DNA of 22,836 bases from Bacilli bacterium (GTDB lineage: Bacteria; Bacillota_I; Bacilli_A; RFN20; CAG-631): contig CAAEBM010000048.1 in the NCBI GenBank assembly GCA_900754115.1, positions 1 through 22,836 of the forward strand. Reading direction: 5' to 3'. This document shows positions 1 to 7,319 of this stretch, one piece after another. Below the pieces are notes generated by a model. That model saw only the letters and a program-made list of their open reading frames with translations, had not been told where the DNA came from and made no database searches. The position numbers were made by a program, and so were the translations under genes. Every line of letters starts with the position of its first letter. Position 1 is the stretch's first letter.

Positions 1-96
1 AACTACAATCCTAAACTACTATTTAATGATGAAAAAATAATTAAAAATATTTTATATCACCCCATGGCAATATGGAGATGCAAAAGAAAAAATTAA
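1..96 (+). CDS. C-terminal end of an off-window protein (partial)
   Basis: Frame 1 is open from the first base to a TAA at 94-96, giving 31 residues that end in a basic tail (WRCKRKN). Nothing else in the first 180 bases looks coding, and the codon use fits the AT-rich neighbours. The piece is too short to name a family. It could be chance, since 31 open codons at the edge of an AT-rich window are not rare. Confidence 0.35.
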   Translation, partial: NYNPKLLFNDEKIIKNILYHPMAIWRCKRKN

Positions 97-108
97 CTAA
101 ATTCACTC

Positions 109-129
109 AAAAAACCCATTATTATGGGT
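109..129 (-). terminator. Intrinsic terminator after the LysR gene
   Basis: The 6-bp arms ACCCAT/ATGGGT (114-119 and 124-129) enclose a 4-nt loop. Read on the minus strand the hairpin is followed by a run of T, the complement of the A run at 109-113. It lies about 50 nt past the LysR stop codon. The plus strand has no T run after it, so it probably works only leftward. Confidence 0.7.
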
Positions 130-181
130 AATTTAAGTCATTTTAGTTAAAATTTCAAAGATGTTACATTAACTTTAATTT

Positions 182-1072
182 TTAAATATCATCTACACTA
201 AAATTCTTTTTTAATAATTGAATAAATTCTTGTGCATTTTTAGATAAATATTGATTCTTTTTATGAATAATAGCCATTTTGGAAGCAAAAAAGGAATCTT
301 TTAAAAAAGCATAAGTGACAGAAGTTTGAGATGAAAGATATTCCGTAGCTGAAAAAGGAACAATTGCAATACCAAGTCCTTGACTAGCCCAATAAACCGC
401 CGTTCTAGCATCATCACAATTACAATAAATATTCGGTTGAATCATATTTTTATCAAAAACTGATTCAATAATGCTATAAAATCGACGATACAAAATTAAA
501 GGTTTATCTTTTAATTCAGATAACGTTAAATTTGAATGACTAAAATGATATTTTGATTTCAAATAAATCGCAACCATTGCATCTTCATTTAAATAATGAA
601 TTTGAAAATTTGCTTCTAAAAAAGGAGTGCGAATTAAAGCAAATTCAATGAGATTTGCATTTAATAGTTCAATCAATTCATATGTATTTTTTTCATACAA
701 TTCATAGGTTACTTCTGGATTTTTTTTAGAAAAAGGGACAATTCCTTTTTTTAATAAGACCATATGAGCAGAAGAAACACATCCAAAGGAAAGTGTACCA
801 CCCCCACTTTTTTTTAAATCTTGAATTTCTTTAATGGTTTGTTTTTGTAACTCTAATAAGTGTAAAGCTTTACTATATAAAATTTTCCCACTTTCAGTTA
901 AGGTGATTTTGCGAGAGCCACGAATAAACAAATACGTTTGCAACTCTTCTTCTAATTCTTTCATTGCATAACTTAATGGGGGTTGACTGATATTAAGCAC
1001 TTTTGATGCTTTAGAAATATTCCCTTCTTGCACGATTGTGACAAAATATTGTAACTTGCGATAATCCATCAT
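182..1072 (-). CDS. LysR-family transcriptional regulator
   Basis: This 296-residue protein has the normal length and layout of a LysR regulator. An N-terminal winged helix-turn-helix (about residues 3-62, with the hallmark stretch NISKASKVLNISQPPLSYAMKELE) is followed by a linker helix and a periplasmic-binding-protein-like effector domain (about 90-290). The start has GGAAGG six bases upstream of two adjacent ATG codons; the first is used here. It is divergent from the ABC exporter genes, with 95 bp between the start codons. LysR proteins usually control the divergent neighbour, so it may regulate the exporter in response to a small ligand. The ligand cannot be read from the sequence. Confidence 0.9.
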   Translation of the reverse strand: MMDYRKLQYFVTIVQEGNISKASKVLNISQPPLSYAMKELEEELQTYLFIRGSRKITLTESGKILYSKALHLLELQKQTIKEIQDLKKSGGGTLSFGCVSSAHMVLLKKGIVPFSKKNPEVTYELYEKNTYELIELLNANLIEFALIRTPFLEANFQIHYLNEDAMVAIYLKSKYHFSHSNLTLSELKDKPLILYRRFYSIIESVFDKNMIQPNIYCNCDDARTAVYWASQGLGIAIVPFSATEYLSSQTSVTYAFLKDSFFASKMAIIHKKNQYLSKNAQEFIQLLKKNFSVDDI

Positions 1073-1100
1073 ACGTTTCCTTCCATACTTTTTTTATATG

Positions 1101-1150
1101 TTATACATATATTATAAATATTTTTAATATACTTTTCAACGGCGTATAAT
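1101..1150. promoter_or_regulatory. Divergent LysR/ABC control region with a possible LysR box
   Basis: A dyad TTATA-N7-TATAA at 1101-1117 has the T-N11-A form of LysR-type binding boxes. A TATAAT at 1145-1150 could be the -10 of the exporter operon, but no good -35 lies 17 bp upstream and the leader would be only about 11 nt. The region is so AT-rich that both matches could be chance. Confidence 0.35.
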
Positions 1151-1167
1151 AAAAAAAGGGGATGTTT

Positions 1168-2922
1168 ATGAAAAAAAGTTTAACCTATTTAAAACACTTT
1201 AAAAAGCAACTCATTTTGGGTCCTATATTTAAATTGGTCGAAGCCATTTTTGAACTTTTAATTCCGATGATTATGGCCTATATTATTGATCAAGGTCTTT
1301 ATTTAAATGATAGTGGTGAAGTCATTGGGGGAAATCAACGTTTTATTCTCACCATGGGATGTGTCATTTTAGTTATGGGTATATTGGGCTTATGTAGTTC
1401 TTTAGTCTGCCAATACTTTGCCTCCCGTGCATCTCAAGGATATGGAACGGTTTTACGAAAAGAATTATTTGCTCATATTCATTCCTTATCTTTTCAAGAA
1501 TTGGATCAAATTGGAACTGCTAATTTAGTGACCATTATGACCAACGACATCAACCAATTGCAATTGGCTGTTGCAATGTTTATCCGATTAGTCATTCGAG
1601 CTCCTTTTTTAATCATAGGAAGTCTTATCATGGCTTTTATCATCAATGTTCGCATTGCAATCATTTTTATTTGTATCATTCCGATTCTTTCGATTATTTT
1701 ATATATCATCATGAAAAAATCATCTAAAAGATATCCGGTTATTCAAAATCAATTAGATGTGTTATCCAATACCACCATGGAAAACTTATCTGGTGCTCGC
1801 GTTATTAAATCTTTTGTCACACAAGAAACAGAAATCAATCGTTTTTATGAAGAAACAAAAACTTTTCAAAACGAATCAAATAAGGTGGCTAAAATTACTG
1901 CTTTTTTAAATCCACTAACTTTTGCATGTATTAATCTTGCCATTTTAGCCATTTTATATTTTGGTGGAAAACAAATTCAAATTGGGCATTTGACTCAAGG
2001 CGATATAATTGCTTTAGTCAATTACATGAATCAAATTTTACTTGCCTTAATTGTTGTCAGTAATTTAATTGTCATTTTTACTAAAGCAAAAACATCTTTA
2101 CAACGCTGTGAATTTTTATTTTCTAAAACTTCTTCTATTGTAGATACTAACGAAAACGTAAAACCCAATCCAAACGCTCCTTTATTTTTATTTGACAAAG
2201 TCTCTTTTAAATATCCTGCTAGTGATAACGAAGTCATCCATCACATTTCTTTTTCCATCAAAAAAGGTGAAATAGTAGGAATGATTGGGGGAACTGGTGC
2301 CGGAAAATCAACAATCTTAAATTTACTAGAACGCTTTTATGATTGTAGTAGTGGAACAATTTATTATAAAGGAGAAGAAATCAAAAAAGTTCCACTTTCA
2401 ATATTAAGAAAAGATATTTCACAAGTCTTTCAAAAAAATACTTTATTTAAAGGGACCATTCGTTCTAATTTAGCAATGAAAAACCCTTTAGCCACAGAAC
2501 AAGAAATGATACAAGCTTTAAAATTGGCCTGTGCGTATGATTTTTGTAAAAAATACGATGATTTTTTAGATCACATTGTTGAAGAAGGTGGAAAGAATTT
2601 CTCTGGTGGTCAAAGACAGCGATTATGTATCGCTAGAGCATTATTAGATACTTCTTCTTTATTAATTTTAGATGATGCAACAAGTGCACTAGATTATCTT
2701 ACTGACAAAACTATTCGTAAAAACTTGCAAAACTTACCTCATCATCCTGCGATTATTCTTGTTTCCCAAAGAGCTAATTCTATTCAATTTGCCGATAAAA
2801 TTTTAGTCATAGATGGTGGTGCTTTAGTGGGGCAAGGAACACACCAAGAATTACTTAAAACGTGCACAGTTTATCAAGAAATCGTGCAATCTCAACAAAA
2901 AAAGGAGGAAAGTAAAAAATGA
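1168..2922 (+). CDS. ABC exporter half-transporter, degenerate-site subunit
   Basis: This is a fused six-helix membrane domain (about residues 12-315) and nucleotide-binding domain (about 340-575), 584 residues. An ATG two codons earlier (1162) overlaps the ribosome binding site AAAGGGG, so 1168 is preferred. The Walker A is GGTGAGKST (K380) and the signature is a canonical FSGGQ. The catalytic Glu after Walker B is Asp (LDDATS, D503), and the switch His is Gln (VSQRAN, Q534). These replacements mark the non-hydrolysing half of heterodimeric exporters of the TM287/288, BmrCD and LmrCD type. The stop overlaps the next start by 4 nt (ATGA), which fits coupled, equal synthesis of the partners. 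The substrate (drug, lipid or peptide) cannot be inferred. Confidence 0.92.
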   Translation: MKKSLTYLKHFKKQLILGPIFKLVEAIFELLIPMIMAYIIDQGLYLNDSGEVIGGNQRFILTMGCVILVMGILGLCSSLVCQYFASRASQGYGTVLRKELFAHIHSLSFQELDQIGTANLVTIMTNDINQLQLAVAMFIRLVIRAPFLIIGSLIMAFIINVRIAIIFICIIPILSIILYIIMKKSSKRYPVIQNQLDVLSNTTMENLSGARVIKSFVTQETEINRFYEETKTFQNESNKVAKITAFLNPLTFACINLAILAILYFGGKQIQIGHLTQGDIIALVNYMNQILLALIVVSNLIVIFTKAKTSLQRCEFLFSKTSSIVDTNENVKPNPNAPLFLFDKVSFKYPASDNEVIHHISFSIKKGEIVGMIGGTGAGKSTILNLLERFYDCSSGTIYYKGEEIKKVPLSILRKDISQVFQKNTLFKGTIRSNLAMKNPLATEQEMIQALKLACAYDFCKKYDDFLDHIVEEGGKNFSGGQRQRLCIARALLDTSSLLILDDATSALDYLTDKTIRKNLQNLPHHPAIILVSQRANSIQFADKILVIDGGALVGQGTHQELLKTCTVYQEIVQSQQKKEESKK

Positions 2923-4646
2923 AAGAATTTTTAAAATATTTAAAACCTCATCGCTTTACTTTAATCCTCTCTTTTGTGTTTTGCTTGATTTCTGTTGCTT
3001 TATCTTTAGTCATTCCTATTTTGATTGGCCAAGCCATTGATGAAATGATTGGAAAAAATCAAGTTCATTTTGCAAATATTTTTCCCATTCTTCTTTTTAT
3101 TTTTATTTGTCTGACTCTTTCTTCAATCTTTTCTTATGTTTATGAATGGATTGTTGCAAAACTGACACAATCCGTTATCAAAAAATTACGCGATGATGCC
3201 TTTTTACATTTAGAATATAGTTCTATTGTTTTTGTCGATACCCATGCACATGGTGATATAGTCAGCCGAATTGTCAGCGACATTGAACAAATTTCAGATG
3301 GACTTTTAGAAGGATTTAAACAATTGTATAAAGGAATTATTACCATTTTAATCACTTTAATTTTCATGTTTTTTGTCAATTATATATTGGCATTTGTAGT
3401 GATTTTAATCACCCCACTTTCTTTATTTGTGGCTGCATATATTAGTAAAAGAAATCATCGTTTTTTTACAAAACAAGCCAAATTAAAAGGAGAAATTGGC
3501 GCATATGTGCTTGAAATGATAGAAAACCAAAAAATTGTCAAAGGACTAACCTATGAAAAACAATCTTTAGAACAATTTCAAACCTATAATCAAGAACTTT
3601 ATAAAGTGGGTTGTGATGCCCAATTTAGTTCTTCTTTAACCAATCCATCTACTCGTTTTGTAAACAATATAGTTTATACAGCGGTAGGAATTATTGGTAT
3701 GGTTTTAATGCTACATCATGCTTCTTTTATTCCTATTTTAACAATTGGTGGTTTATCTTCTTTTTTAACTTATTCTACCCAATATACCAAACCATTTAAT
3801 GAAATTTCTGGGGTCGTTACGGAATTACAAACCGCTTTATCGAGTTTAAAAAGAGTCCAAGAATTGTTAAAAATACAAAAAGAAGTAGATGAAGGAACAA
3901 ACCATTTTCAACAATCAATTGAAAAAATTCGATTTGATCATGTATATTTTTCTTATGAAGAAAATCAATCTCTCATTCAAAACTTTGATTTAACAGTTAA
4001 AAAAGGGCAAAAAATTGCTATTGTTGGACCCACTGGATGTGGAAAAACGACAATGATTAACCTTTTAATGCGATTTTATGATGTCAATCAAGGAGGAATT
4101 TATATCAATGATGTCAACATCAAAGATATCCCTAAATCCCTTTATCGTCAACGATTTGGAATGGTTTTGCAAGACACTTGGATTTTTCACGGAACCGTTT
4201 TAGAAAATGTCGCTTATGGAAAAATCAATGCAACAAAAGAAGAAGTCATTGAAGCTTGTAAAAAAGTCCATGCACATTCCTTTATTTCTCGATTGCCAAA
4301 AGGATATGAAACAATTATCAGTGCAACAAGTGGTTTATCAATTGGCGAAAAACAATTGCTGACCATTGCTCGTATCATGTTACGATATCCTGAAATTATT
4401 ATTTTAGATGAAGCCACTTCTAACATTGATACGCGAACAGAAAAAAAGATTACAGAAGCTTTTGATGAAATCATGAAAGGAAAAACCATTTTTGTCATCG
4501 CTCATCGACTTTCAACTATTCAATCAGCAGATAAAATCTTGGTCATGAAAGATGGAAACATCATTGAAACAGGAACGCACCAAGAATTATTAAACCAAGA
4601 TGGATTTTATAAAAAATTGTATTATAGCCAATTTGAACATTCTTAG
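2919..4646 (+). CDS. ABC exporter half-transporter, catalytic partner
   Basis: This 575-residue protein has a six-helix type IV exporter membrane domain (about 1-310) and a nucleotide-binding domain (about 335-570). The Walker A is GPTGCGKTT (K376), Walker B has the catalytic Glu (LDEATS, E498) and the switch His is present (IAHRLS, H529). The signature is the unusual LSIGEKQ. This is the mirror image of its upstream partner, which has a good signature but lacks the catalytic Glu and His. A dimer would therefore have one working ATP site (this protein's Walker motifs with the partner's FSGGQ) and one degenerate site. The start overlaps the partner's stop codon, with AAAGGAGG just upstream. 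A strong terminator closes the operon. Confidence 0.93.
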   Translation: MKEFLKYLKPHRFTLILSFVFCLISVALSLVIPILIGQAIDEMIGKNQVHFANIFPILLFIFICLTLSSIFSYVYEWIVAKLTQSVIKKLRDDAFLHLEYSSIVFVDTHAHGDIVSRIVSDIEQISDGLLEGFKQLYKGIITILITLIFMFFVNYILAFVVILITPLSLFVAAYISKRNHRFFTKQAKLKGEIGAYVLEMIENQKIVKGLTYEKQSLEQFQTYNQELYKVGCDAQFSSSLTNPSTRFVNNIVYTAVGIIGMVLMLHHASFIPILTIGGLSSFLTYSTQYTKPFNEISGVVTELQTALSSLKRVQELLKIQKEVDEGTNHFQQSIEKIRFDHVYFSYEENQSLIQNFDLTVKKGQKIAIVGPTGCGKTTMINLLMRFYDVNQGGIYINDVNIKDIPKSLYRQRFGMVLQDTWIFHGTVLENVAYGKINATKEEVIEACKKVHAHSFISRLPKGYETIISATSGLSIGEKQLLTIARIMLRYPEIIILDEATSNIDTRTEKKITEAFDEIMKGKTIFVIAHRLSTIQSADKILVMKDGNIIETGTHQELLNQDGFYKKLYYSQFEHS

Positions 4647-4657
4647 ATTGATGTTTT

Positions 4658-4684
4658 AAAGCAAGAAGATTTCTTGCTTTTTTT
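4658..4684 (+). terminator. Intrinsic terminator after the ABC exporter operon
   Basis: A perfect 10-bp stem AAAGCAAGAA/TTCTTGCTTT with a 3-nt loop is followed directly by TTTT and more T-rich sequence. It separates the exporter operon from the recombinase gene. Confidence 0.88.
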
Positions 4685-4723
4685 CTTTATCCAGTATATT
4701 TTTTTGTAAAAAAGGAGGCTATT

Positions 4724-5656
4724 ATGCAATATTATCAATGGTTAAAACAATGGTTAACAGATTATGTTCAACCTAGCGTAAAATTAAAAACTTATTATCA
4801 CTACCAAGATATGATAAAACTTCATATCAATCCTCATTTAGGACAATATCCTTTAAAAAGCATCAATTCGATGCGCATTCAAAAAATGGTTAACTCATTA
4901 TTACAATCAGGAAATAAAAAAAATAATCATGGATTATCTACAAACACCATTAATGCCATTCTTTCTATTGTCAAAAATTCTTTAAAAATGGCTCACCAGT
5001 TAGGATATTTTCATCAGTTTAAAAACATCACTTTTAAACGACCAAAATCCATCGAAAAGCCAGTCACTTGTTTTCATTTCAATGAGCAAAAACAAATTGA
5101 AAATGCAATTTTACTACAAAAAAGAACATCATTATATGGTGTTATTTTTTGTTTATATTTAGGATTAAGAATTGGTGAATTACTAGCATTAGAATGGGAG
5201 GATATTGATTTACAAACAAAAGAGTTAGTTGTAAGAAAAACCTGTTATGAAGGGAAAAATCATTTTGGAAAATTTCAAAGAATGGTTGTTTCCCCAAAAA
5301 CTCAATCTTCTATCAGACAAATTCCTTTACCTAAACAACTTCTTCCATTATTTTTACAATTAAAAAAACAAAGTCATTCTAGTTATGTCCTTTCTTCAAA
5401 AAATAAACCAATTTCTATTCGCTCTTATCAAAGAAGTTTTCAAAACCTTTTAATCCAATTAAAAATAAAGCAAAGAGGTTTTCACGCTTTGCGTCATACT
5501 TTTGCCACTCGAGCCTTAGAATGTGGAATGGATATAAAAACTCTTTCAGAAATATTAGGACATAGCAATTCTAGTATCACTTTGAATCGTTATGTCCATT
5601 CCTTATTTAAACATAAACAAGAAATGATGAATCATTTAGGAAATTTATTGAAATGA
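4724..5656 (+). CDS. Tyrosine recombinase (integrase/invertase family)
   Basis: This 310-residue protein has an N-terminal SAM-like core-binding domain (about 1-105) and a C-terminal catalytic domain (about 115-305). The active-site set is complete: R149 (GLRIGEL), H254-x-x-R257 (HALRHTF), H280 (LGHS) and the nucleophile Y290 (NRYVHS). A Lys in the beta-hairpin is plausible but not pinned. AGGAGG lies 5-6 bases before the ATG, and the gene ends in TGA. It stands alone after a strong terminator, with only a weak possible promoter (TATATT at 4695-4700). No other phage or transposon gene is adjacent. Two inverted 21-bp palindromic sites begin six bases after its stop, so I infer it is the invertase of that cassette rather than a relic phage integrase. 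Confidence 0.93.
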   Translation: MQYYQWLKQWLTDYVQPSVKLKTYYHYQDMIKLHINPHLGQYPLKSINSMRIQKMVNSLLQSGNKKNNHGLSTNTINAILSIVKNSLKMAHQLGYFHQFKNITFKRPKSIEKPVTCFHFNEQKQIENAILLQKRTSLYGVIFCLYLGLRIGELLALEWEDIDLQTKELVVRKTCYEGKNHFGKFQRMVVSPKTQSSIRQIPLPKQLLPLFLQLKKQSHSSYVLSSKNKPISIRSYQRSFQNLLIQLKIKQRGFHALRHTFATRALECGMDIKTLSEILGHSNSSITLNRYVHSLFKHKQEMMNHLGNLLK

Positions 5657-5661
5657 AAAAC

Positions 5662-5682
5662 CATCTATTAACATAATAGATG
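5662..5682 (+). repeat. Left recombination-site-like palindrome
   Basis: The 9-bp arms CATCTATTA and TAATAGATG flank the centre ACA. One more base pair outside (C5661/G5683) extends the stem to 10 bp. The site is the exact reverse complement of the one at 5798-5818 across all 21 bases. Read leftward, it is followed by TTTTT, so it could also act as a weak terminator for leftward transcripts. Confidence 0.85.
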
Positions 5683-5697
5683 GATACATATACAAAT

Positions 5698-5726
5698 ATT
5701 ATATCTAGAATTTATAAAAAAAACAA
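5698..5726 (-). promoter_or_regulatory. Leftward sigma-A promoter inside the invertible cassette
   Basis: On the minus strand the -35 TTGTTT (5721-5726) and the -10 TATAAT (5698-5703) are separated by exactly 17 bp (5704-5720). No comparably good rightward promoter is visible in the segment; the best is TTGTTT (5781-5786) with TATTAT 15 bp on, partly inside the right site. In the orientation given, the promoter points at the left site and the 3' end of the recombinase gene, away from the SPFH gene. Confidence 0.7.
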
Positions 5727-5797
5727 TGAAATATATTAAAATTATGTCTTTTTTATGAAAAAAATGGTTAATTCTTTTTTTTGTTTATTATTTTTTT

Positions 5798-5818
5798 CAT
5801 CTATTATGTTAATAGATG
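5798..5818 (-). repeat. Right recombination-site-like palindrome
   Basis: The same 9-bp arms as the left site flank the centre TGT, the reverse complement of the left centre ACA. The centre is the only part that gives the palindrome a direction, and it makes the two sites inverted rather than direct repeats. It lies 43 bp upstream of the SPFH start codon. Flanking bases are not shared beyond a few positions. Confidence 0.85.
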
Positions 5819-5861
5819 TATATTCAAAATTTTTAAATAGTTTAATAAAAGGGGAAGGCTT

Positions 5862-6902
5862 ATGAAAAATAAAAAAATGTTCAAATATGAAGGAGAAAAC
5901 GTTGAATTATTCAAAAAACAATGCATGGATGATTATGATGCCGATGCAGTCATTATCGTTCCTGACACACATAATGCGATAATTGTTAAAGATGGACAAA
6001 TGATGACCACTTTAGATAGTGGTAGTCATTCCATATTTGATACAAAAAAAGGTTTATTGGGTTTGAATAAATCAAAAAAGATAGAAAACCATACAGTTGA
6101 TGTCATTTATATGTCTAAAACTTACAAACTAAAAGTTTTATGGGGGACAAAACATAAGTTTGATTTTAGAGACCCCATTACCAATGTTCCAATTCAAGTG
6201 GGTGCATGTGGAGAATTCACTGTTCAAATCTGTGACCCTCGAAAAGCATATTTAGAATTAATTGGTACATCTCAAACCTTTACAGCAGAAGATTTAAAAA
6301 CCTACTTAGCCGGTCAATTATTAAATGAAATTGAACCTGCAATTGCAAAAGCAATGCGCGAAAAAAATATTTCCTATGATCGTTTAAGTGAATACAAGCA
6401 AGAAATATCAAACTTTATTTTACCAACCATTGCTAAATGGTGTAAAGAAAGTTATGGATTAAAAGTATTTTCGTTTATCATTTCCTCTGTTTTAATTTCA
6501 GATGAAGATAAAGCAAAAATTGAAAATGCACTTTTAAAAAATAGTCAAGAAACAAAAGAAAAACATCTTGAAGAACAAAAAAAATTAGAAGAAAAAGAAA
6601 AAGCGCAAGAACAAGAACGTTTAGATGACAAAGATTGGGAAAGAGAAAAATGGCTCAAAGAACTTGAAAGCAAAGATTATGAAAAATATTTAGATGTCAT
6701 GAAAATTATTGGAAAGGATCCCCATGAAGAAAAAAATGGTCGATATTGTCCTCAATGTGGACATCGTTATGAAATGAATGATTTATTTTGTCCCAATTGC
6801 GGAAATCGACTTGGAAATCATAAAATCGTTTGCCCAAATTGCCAAAAAGAAAACAAATCTGATTCCTTGTTTTGCAGTGGTTGTGGCACAAAATTAAAAT
6901 AA
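5862..6902 (+). CDS. SPFH-domain protein with C-terminal double zinc ribbon (YdjI-like)
   Basis: This 346-residue protein has no signal or membrane helix. An SPFH/band-7-like domain, of the type labelled virion-core-like in Bacillus YdjI, spans about residues 20-225. A highly charged Glu/Lys coiled coil follows (about 225-280). The end holds two four-Cys zinc ribbons: C296, C299, C310, C313 and C324, C327, C338, C341. SPFH proteins oligomerise at membranes as scaffolds; B. subtilis YdjI works with a PspA paralogue in envelope stress. The start follows a strong AAAAGGGGAAGG. It is the first gene after the invertible cassette, so its expression probably depends on the cassette's orientation. 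It lies 14 bases upstream of the next gene. Function as scaffold or sensor for the downstream TIR protein is inference. Confidence 0.82.
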   Translation: MKNKKMFKYEGENVELFKKQCMDDYDADAVIIVPDTHNAIIVKDGQMMTTLDSGSHSIFDTKKGLLGLNKSKKIENHTVDVIYMSKTYKLKVLWGTKHKFDFRDPITNVPIQVGACGEFTVQICDPRKAYLELIGTSQTFTAEDLKTYLAGQLLNEIEPAIAKAMREKNISYDRLSEYKQEISNFILPTIAKWCKESYGLKVFSFIISSVLISDEDKAKIENALLKNSQETKEKHLEEQKKLEEKEKAQEQERLDDKDWEREKWLKELESKDYEKYLDVMKIIGKDPHEEKNGRYCPQCGHRYEMNDLFCPNCGNRLGNHKIVCPNCQKENKSDSLFCSGCGTKLK

Positions 6903-6916
6903 ATGGAGGGAAAAAG

Positions 6917-7249
6917 ATGGGTTTATTTTATAAAAAATCAACAAAAGCACAAGTAGTAGAAGATATTCATTTAATTAAAGGAAACACACAATACATTGAC
7001 ATTTTACTCGTTTATTGTAAAGAAAATGAAACTTTAACTAATGAATTAGTAGCTTTACAAGAAAAAATTAAATACCTTAATCCATGTGACAATGAAAAAG
7101 TTCAAAAAATGGATCAAAAAATAAAAGCAAAATTAGAAGAATGTAAAACTTTATTAAGCCAATCAAATAGTAATGACTTTTCTACTATTGCACCATTATT
7201 AAGAGAAATTGAAATTTTAGTTGCAGAAAGAAATGCAATAATCATCTAA
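6917..7249 (+). CDS. Small helical hypothetical protein of the SPFH/TIR operon
   Basis: I do not recognise this 110-residue protein. It appears all-helical and cytoplasmic: a short hydrophobic start (MGLFYKK), then heptad-like helices (about 40-75 and 88-108) separated by a Ser/Asn-rich loop. There are three Cys but no zinc-ribbon spacing. The start is set by GGAGGG at 6905-6910, six bases before ATG 6917; upstream in-frame starts overlap the previous gene and lack a site. It sits between the SPFH and TIR genes with tight spacing to the first, so it is likely a partner or adaptor. Confidence 0.75.
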   Translation: MGLFYKKSTKAQVVEDIHLIKGNTQYIDILLVYCKENETLTNELVALQEKIKYLNPCDNEKVQKMDQKIKAKLEECKTLLSQSNSNDFSTIAPLLREIEILVAERNAIII

Positions 7250-7254
7250 CCATC

Positions 7255-7286
7255 AAAAGTTGTATAAACCATTTTATGCAACTTTT
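7255..7286. promoter_or_regulatory. Long hairpin between the small gene and the TIR gene (possible attenuator)
   Basis: A 14-bp stem (7255-7268 with 7273-7286, one G-T pair) has a 4-nt CCAT loop. The 3' arm ends in TTTT but no separate T tract follows, so it may be a weak terminator or a processing site that lowers TIR gene expression relative to the two upstream genes. Confidence 0.5.
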
Positions 7287-7319
7287 AATCTATTAAAATA
7301 GCATAGTGAGGGGAAGAAA

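Larger units (their letters stand above)
5662..5818. other. Candidate invertible promoter cassette
   Basis: Two 21-bp sites in inverted orientation bound 115 bp of non-coding AT-rich DNA, between a tyrosine recombinase gene and the start of the SPFH/TIR operon. Inversion maps position x to 11480 minus x. The leftward promoter at 5698-5726 would then have its -10 at 5777-5782 and its -35 at 5754-5759 and would read right, starting near 5789 and giving a leader of about 70 nt before the ATG at 5862. The geometry is like known recombinase-controlled promoter switches such as fimS of E. coli and the flagellar switch of Clostridioides difficile. Actual inversion is inferred. Confidence 0.75.

Noticed and set aside
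4724..5656. The recombinase as a prophage or integrative-element integrase
   Set aside because: No phage, excisionase, relaxase or conjugation gene is nearby, and no tRNA or direct-repeat attachment site is seen. The neighbouring inverted sites explain it better.
5662..5818. The two palindromes as operators of a dimeric repressor
   Set aside because: Possible, but identical operators would not need reverse-complementary centres, and the adjacent recombinase plus a promoter facing the wrong way fit inversion better. Kept as the main alternative.
6706..6891. Minus-strand open frame inside the SPFH gene
   Set aside because: It is antisense to the zinc-ribbon region, lacks a ribosome binding site and has no recognisable protein pattern. 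Other antisense frames were dropped for the same reason.
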